From contig JAJDTP010000009.1 in NCBI GenBank assembly GCA_022827095.1, forward strand, positions 186,001 to 250,000: DNA of 64,000 nt, written 5' to 3'. The notes under the pieces were generated by a model. That model was not told the DNA's origin and made no database searches. It saw nothing but the letters and a program-made list of their open reading frames with translations. The DNA is from Dehalococcoidia bacterium (lineage in GTDB: Bacteria; Chloroflexota; Dehalococcoidia; Lucifugimonadales; UBA3495). Made by a program: the position numbers and the translations under genes. This document shows, piece after piece, positions 60,177 to 64,000 of the stretch; position 1 is the first letter of the stretch; the number at the start of each line of letters is the position of its first letter.

Positions 60177-60345
60177 TGTCTGAAGCAGGATTTGCCGGAT
60201 TTGGGGATTATCAGGATTGGGTTGGTTGGCGCAGGGGCGGGGGGCGAGATTGCCACGCTGCGCTCGCAATGACAGGAACGGGCGCTCGCAATGACAGGAT
60301 AGGGGCTCGCAATGACAGGGAGGGGCGCTCGCGATGGCATGGGCT
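60177..60345. repeat. Composite repeat with tandem CTCGCAATGACAGG units
   Basis: It starts with GTCTGAAGCAGGATTTGCCG, the half-element of the 39.05 kb repeat. It continues with GAGATTGCCACGCTGCGCTC and GCAATGACAGG of the palindromic family, followed by three more truncated units: CTCGCAATGACAGG twice and the variant CTCGCGATGGCATGG. The two repeat families are fused here. About 700 bases from 59745 to 60484 contain no gene. Confidence 0.8.
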
Positions 60346-60372
60346 GGGGGATATTGCGCACGCATGAGGACG

Positions 60373-60487
60373 GAAATGGAGTGGAAATGAAACTGAAATG
60401 GGCCGGAAATGAAATCCTATTTTTGCTACAATTTGAGCATAAAAATGCGAAATGAACCGGAAACGAAATTGAAATGAGCCGGAAATG
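60373..60487 (+). promoter_or_regulatory. Two arrays of four GAAATG motifs at 11-bp spacing around the fic promoter
   Basis: GAAATG lies at 60373, 60384, 60395 and 60406, and again at 60449, 60460 (GAAACG), 60471 and 60482. Both sets have exactly 11 bases from start to start. Between the arrays a -10-like TACAAT lies at 60427-60432; the expected -35 region falls in the fourth copy. The last copy contains the fic start codon ATG (60485-60487). The spacing puts all sites of each array on the same face of the helix, as expected of a cooperative repressor. The factor is unknown. Confidence 0.7.
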
Positions 60488-61714
60488 ACCTCTGCAAACG
60501 TAAGCCGTTATCTGCGGCCCCAGCGGTGGATACGTTACAACACGGTGGCCGTTATGGACTCTTTGATCGCCGCAAAAACCGCAGCCGGGATTTTACGCGG
60601 ACTGCCGTATCTGCCGCAATGGATCGCGCAAGTCCATGAGGAGCAGCTGCGCCTGGAAGCCGTGGGCACGTCGCGAATAGAAGGCGCGGAGTTCAGCCAG
60701 AGGGAGCAGGACGAAGCGCTGGCCCCCGGATCGGCAACGCGCTACGACTTGACCCACTCGCAGCGGCAGCTCCGGGCGGCCGAGGCTACCTATCGCTGGT
60801 TGCGTTCACGACCTGCTGACCGCCCGGTCAACGACAAGTTCATAATGGACGTCCACCGGCGCTTTGTGACCGGCTGCGATGACGACAATTGTGAACCGGG
60901 CGCGTTGCGGCCGGCGGGCTGGAACGTCACTTTTGGCGCTCCACAATGCCGCGGCGTTGAGGGCGGCAATGATTGTCATGTTGCCTTCGGCGCGCTTTGC
61001 AACGCCGTTGCTGGCGAGTTCAGGCAGTACGACCGTATCATCCAGGCAATGGCGCTTCATTACCATATTGGCGCGATGCACCCTTTTGGCGACGGAAACG
61101 GACGCACTGCTCGCGCGCTTGAGGCTTTTATGCTCCGCCAGGCTGGGGTCAACGAACTGGTTATGGTGAGCCTGTCCAACTACTACTATGAGCACAAAGA
61201 GGAATACTTGGGGGCATTATCTGAATCCAGGAGAGGCGGACATGACCTCACACCATTCCTGATATTCGCCATGTCAGCAGTCGCCCAGCAGTGCGGAACG
61301 GTGTCCAATACAATAATCGACAATCACAAGCGCACCCTGTTTCGGCAATTTGCGGTGGCGCTATTCGGACGGCTGCGCACGCCGCGTCGTCGGGTACTCG
61401 TGGAGCGGCAGTTGGCAGTGCTGGAATCGCTGCTGGAAACAGAGGCATCGGACCCCATCGTATTAATGGATCGAACGGCATCGCACTACAGCATGCTCAA
61501 ATATCCAGGTCGAGCGCAGATAAGGGACCTTATCGACCTATTTGACCTGGGAGCGTTGCAGTTCAGCGACGATGGGATAAAGGTCAACCTGGACTGGCCC
61601 CAGCGGGCTTCCGAATCGGAGTTGATAGAGCGGCTGGAACGGGGAACGTCAGCGGCTTCGACAAATCGTCCCGGGATGGCCAATTTGCAGGATCTGCTCA
61701 ACCGACGCCTTTAG
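60485..61714 (+). CDS. fic: Class II Fic-family protein
   Basis: The product has 409 residues. The Fic motif HPFGDGNGR lies at residues 199-207, matching the AMP-transfer consensus. The inhibitory motif T-x3-E-G occurs at residues 62-67 (TSRIEG), with Glu66 as the blocking residue, so this is class II (intramolecular inhibition). It probably adenylylates a target protein. The C terminus (residues about 340-400) may be a winged helix. The start ATG lies inside the last repeat of the array, so this may be autoregulated. Confidence 0.9.
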   Translation: MTSANVSRYLRPQRWIRYNTVAVMDSLIAAKTAAGILRGLPYLPQWIAQVHEEQLRLEAVGTSRIEGAEFSQREQDEALAPGSATRYDLTHSQRQLRAAEATYRWLRSRPADRPVNDKFIMDVHRRFVTGCDDDNCEPGALRPAGWNVTFGAPQCRGVEGGNDCHVAFGALCNAVAGEFRQYDRIIQAMALHYHIGAMHPFGDGNGRTARALEAFMLRQAGVNELVMVSLSNYYYEHKEEYLGALSESRRGGHDLTPFLIFAMSAVAQQCGTVSNTIIDNHKRTLFRQFAVALFGRLRTPRRRVLVERQLAVLESLLETEASDPIVLMDRTASHYSMLKYPGRAQIRDLIDLFDLGALQFSDDGIKVNLDWPQRASESELIERLERGTSAASTNRPGMANLQDLLNRRL

Positions 61715-61744
61715 TATCGCCGGGGAAACGTGGGAGAGTCTGAA

Positions 61745-63406
61745 TCAGACCAGGTTGTTCTGGCGGGCCTGGGTGCGGCGACGGCGGGGGGCCTGGCGGA
61801 AGGTGGCCGGCGCGCCGCCGCGGGGGTAGGAGACGGTCTGGCCGGCGAGGAGTTCGTCGATGGTGAGGATCTGGACGCGGGGGTGCTGCTGGTCAGGGAA
61901 GTGCTCAGGGGTGTAGATGCCGGCGGAGAGGGCCTCCTGGCGCATGGGCTCGGTGGGCGGCTGGAGGGTAATGAACACGCCGAGCTCGGCCTTCTCCCGC
62001 TCCATGTCGCCTTTCAGCGTGGCGATCATGCCCCGGTTGACGTGGCCGCTCTTGACCTGGGCGATGATGCGCTTGGGCTTGCCGCTGTTGTCGTCGAAGA
62101 AGTTGATGTAGCCGTCCACGCCGGCGTCGGCGCCACGGCGACGGTCGTTGGCGGGACGGGCGTCGACGAGGCCCAGGGCCCACCACTCGAACTGGTAGCG
62201 GTCCTGCTCGGCCAGGGCGGCGGCGCTGCGCGAATCGGTGGGCTGGCCGATGATCTCATAGGGGCACAGGGCGTCGCCGAAGCTGTCGTGCAGGCGGTGG
62301 CGGACCAGGGTGATGGCCAGGTGGGTGATGTCGATGCCGATCCAGCGGCGGTTGAGGCGTTCGGCGGCGACGGTGGCGGTGCCGCAGCCGCAGAAGGGGT
62401 CGAGGACGACGTCGCCCTCGTTGCTGCTGGCGTTGATGATGCGTTCCAGCAGGGCTTCGGGCTTCTGGGTGGGGTAGCCGAGGCGTTCTTGAGCGTGCGC
62501 TCCAATCTGCTCGATGTCATCCCATAGGTTTTGAATGGGCATTCCCTTCAATTCGTCGGCAAAGCTTTTCCTACGGAGGCGCCCGTCTCTTTTCTCCGGG
62601 AAATGTATACGCCCTTCACGATCCCATTGCTCCATTTTCTCCTTCGTGATCATCCATCCGTTTCTAGGCGGCGGATAGCCTTTATATTCATAAATCAGAT
62701 TGGGCCGATACGCCGGATTGGTTAGGCTGGTTGCCTGATAACGGCGCCCGTTCTCGTCGACGTGGGTGAAGTATCGCTCAATGTATGCTTGATACTCTGG
62801 CGACTCTTTATTGTATTGCGCTTCGAACAAGGCCGCGTCGGTTTTGGCGTAGAACAAGATAATGTCGGTACAGACGCCAAACCTTACTGATTGGTGAACA
62901 GCACTTGAGAATCCATGCCGTCTTTTCCAAGTGACCTCGTTCCGAAAATTCACTGACCCGAATACCGCATCTAGTAACAGTTTCAAGTAGTGGCTGGCGG
63001 TGGGGTCGCAGTGGAGGTAGATGCTGCCGGTGGGCTTGAGGACGCGGTGGAGCTCGATCATGCGCTGGGCCATCATGGTGAGATAGGCCATCATGTCGTT
63101 CTGGCCGAGGAACTGGCGCAGGGCGGCGAGGAGGCTGGCGACCTTCTCCGGCCCCTGGGTGACCACGTCCTGGAAGGCTATTTCCGACTCCCAGCCCCAG
63201 TGCCAGGTGTCCTCAAAGGCGGTGATCTGGGCGGCGGATTCCTCGCCGGAGCGCTCGCGGAAGAGGACGTTGTAGGTGGCGTTGGAGTTGAAGGGTGGGT
63301 CGAGGTAGATGAGGTCGACGGATTCGTCGTCGACATACTGGCGGAGGATGTCCAGGTTGTCGCCGAAGTAGAGGCGGTTGGGGGCGGTTGCCTGGGTTGA
63401 GGTCAT
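61745..63406 (-). CDS. DNA methylase-Mrr nuclease fusion
   Basis: The product has 553 residues. Motif IV is [12 protein letters not shown] at residues 35-46 and motif [21 protein letters not shown] near 330-345, i.e. the beta-class order. The C-terminal domain has [15 protein letters not shown] near 424-438 and IAQVKSGHV near 444-452, the D...QxK motif of Mrr-type nucleases. It would methylate adenine or cytosine N4 and cut DNA. Residues about 139-299, between the methylase blocks, are much lower in GC than the rest. The start overlaps the stop of the retropepsin-like gene (ATGA). Confidence 0.85.
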   Translation of the reverse strand: MTSTQATAPNRLYFGDNLDILRQYVDDESVDLIYLDPPFNSNATYNVLFRERSGEESAAQITAFEDTWHWGWESEIAFQDVVTQGPEKVASLLAALRQFLGQNDMMAYLTMMAQRMIELHRVLKPTGSIYLHCDPTASHYLKLLLDAVFGSVNFRNEVTWKRRHGFSSAVHQSVRFGVCTDIILFYAKTDAALFEAQYNKESPEYQAYIERYFTHVDENGRRYQATSLTNPAYRPNLIYEYKGYPPPRNGWMITKEKMEQWDREGRIHFPEKRDGRLRRKSFADELKGMPIQNLWDDIEQIGAHAQERLGYPTQKPEALLERIINASSNEGDVVLDPFCGCGTATVAAERLNRRWIGIDITHLAITLVRHRLHDSFGDALCPYEIIGQPTDSRSAAALAEQDRYQFEWWALGLVDARPANDRRRGADAGVDGYINFFDDNSGKPKRIIAQVKSGHVNRGMIATLKGDMEREKAELGVFITLQPPTEPMRQEALSAGIYTPEHFPDQQHPRVQILTIDELLAGQTVSYPRGGAPATFRQAPRRRRTQARQNNLV

Positions 63407-63819
63407 GACAAGAGCGCCTGACGCTGAGGGATTCGGGAAGCAATGGATCGGGTTCGGCGGACATACCGCAGAGCGTGAGTTGGCGCCAGCCGCTGCCGTA
63501 CCGGGTCAACGACGAGCAGCGCACCCGTCAGAGTGTAATTGCCCAGTTGAGCCGGAGCGTTGTCGTCTATGAAGGTGACGATGGTGGGTCTCTCGATTCC
63601 CGCCACGCTCACGCGGGCCTCGCCGATGTCATCCTCCACAATGTTGCCGTCGGCCAACTCCGAATGGATGCGGCGGTTGGAGACTATGCCGAGTTCGTGC
63701 AGCAGGGTTGCCGGCAGGCAAGTGTAGGTGGAGCCGGTATTTACCAGAGCGTCCACTGTCTCGGAGCGGCTGCCATCCGCCGAAATGACTACTATGGGGT
63801 AGGTGAAGGTTCCCATCAT
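63403..63819 (-). CDS. Retropepsin-like aspartic protease-like protein
   Basis: The product has 138 residues; the ATGs at 63819 and 63816 are both reasonable, with GTGAGG upstream. [24 protein letters not shown] is the D-T-G loop region, but the catalytic Asp position is Asn (NTG). [20 protein letters not shown] is the second flap block. The stop overlaps the methylase-Mrr start as ATGA. It is probably a non-catalytic or altered partner of the nuclease gene. Confidence 0.65.
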   Translation of the reverse strand: MMGTFTYPIVVISADGSRSETVDALVNTGSTYTCLPATLLHELGIVSNRRIHSELADGNIVEDDIGEARVSVAGIERPTIVTFIDDNAPAQLGNYTLTGALLVVDPVRQRLAPTHALRYVRRTRSIASRIPQRQALLS

Positions 63820-63959
63820 CAAGCCTCACGTGTGGCTGCTTTTTCCATTATACCGACGGGGAGGGGTATTCCAGCCGGCGGCGGGCGCGTCGAAGGTGGA
63901 CGAGATCGTGGCGCGGTGGTACGGGCCGCTGCCTTGAACCTGTCGAAATCCGGGTGGCT

Positions 63960-64000
63960 CTAATCGACTTCCACGCTGTCCTCGCCGGCCGGCGGCATGA
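63960..64000 (-). CDS. Possible C-terminal end of a minus-strand gene
   Basis: On the minus strand the last bases read MPPAGEDSVEVD followed by TAG. This acidic tail would be the end of a gene that lies beyond the window. The frame is too short to identify. A plus-strand tail reading SKVDEIVARWYGPLP (63890-63936) is similarly unexplained. Confidence 0.25.
   Translation of the reverse strand, partial: MPPAGEDSVEVD

Noticed and set aside
60249-60345. CRISPR array at the tandem CTCGCAATGACAGG units
   Set aside because: The units are short, unequally spaced, vary in sequence and lack spacers; they are truncated palindromic repeats.
60373-60487. CRISPR array or tandem-repeat protein at the 11-base repeats
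   Set aside because: The period of 11 cannot encode a repeat peptide, and there are no spacer-like segments.

Overview
The window is high-GC bacterial DNA packed with genes on both strands, with no rRNA, tRNA or CRISPR array that I could see. The gene content fits a free-living or host-associated heterotroph: many amidases and amidohydrolases, a haloalkane dehalogenase, a mitochondrial-type aconitase, two ammonium transporters with glutamine synthetase, and many small toxin-antitoxin-like genes. This mix is reminiscent of Chloroflexota of the SAR202/Dehalococcoidia kind. That is an inference from gene style, not a marker-gene placement.

Layout. 0-6.6 kb: the end of a DRTGG-domain protein, NhaA, a GatC/AtzG-like subunit with an amidase, a three-gene HEPN-type cluster and a second amidase. 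6.6-11.3 kb: an accessory island with a Septu-like AAA ATPase/HNH nuclease pair (PtuA/PtuB type), two decayed transposases, a fragment of a second ptuA-like gene, and pieces of a Calx-beta/leucine-rich-repeat surface protein. 11.4-32 kb: mostly housekeeping genes: ribosomal protein S1, PolX, aconitase, ferredoxins, an Lrp regulator, transporters, a PEP mutase/isocitrate lyase-family enzyme, a queuosine-precursor transporter, glutamine synthetase, ammonium transporter 1 and a Rieske protein. 32-46 kb: a D-aminoacylase-like enzyme, an HLD-II-type haloalkane dehalogenase, an OLD-family ATPase-nuclease, a fatty acid desaturase, a zinc-ribbon DEAD-box helicase, a membrane protein/methyltransferase pair, ammonium transporter 2, and two decayed chimeras of amt and dehalogenase ends. 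46-64 kb: a rhodanese-type sulfurtransferase, a PIN-like/tandem-DUF433 pair, a tartrate/D-malate dehydrogenase, a type ISP-like nuclease-methylase with an overlapping PemK/MazF-like gene, a second DUF433 gene with a broken toxin, catabolic genes (HyuC-like, CoxG-like, TenA, cyclase, amidohydrolase), a DUF4258-like pair, a class II Fic protein with a striking 11-bp-period repeat array at its promoter, and a DNA methylase-Mrr fusion coupled to a retropepsin-like gene.

How it works together. The metabolic part serves nitrogen and organic-acid use: ammonium import, glutamine synthetase, and release of amines or acids by amidases, D-aminoacylase and carbamoylase-type enzymes. The accessory part holds four separate candidate anti-phage or DNA-modifying loci and at least five toxin-antitoxin-like loci, mixed with palindromic repeats, IS debris and duplicated gene ends, so it has clearly recombined a great deal. 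The items most worth following up are the phased GAAATG arrays upstream of fic, the Septu-like pair with the debris of its divergent relative, and the low-GC recognition domains inside the restriction-modification genes.
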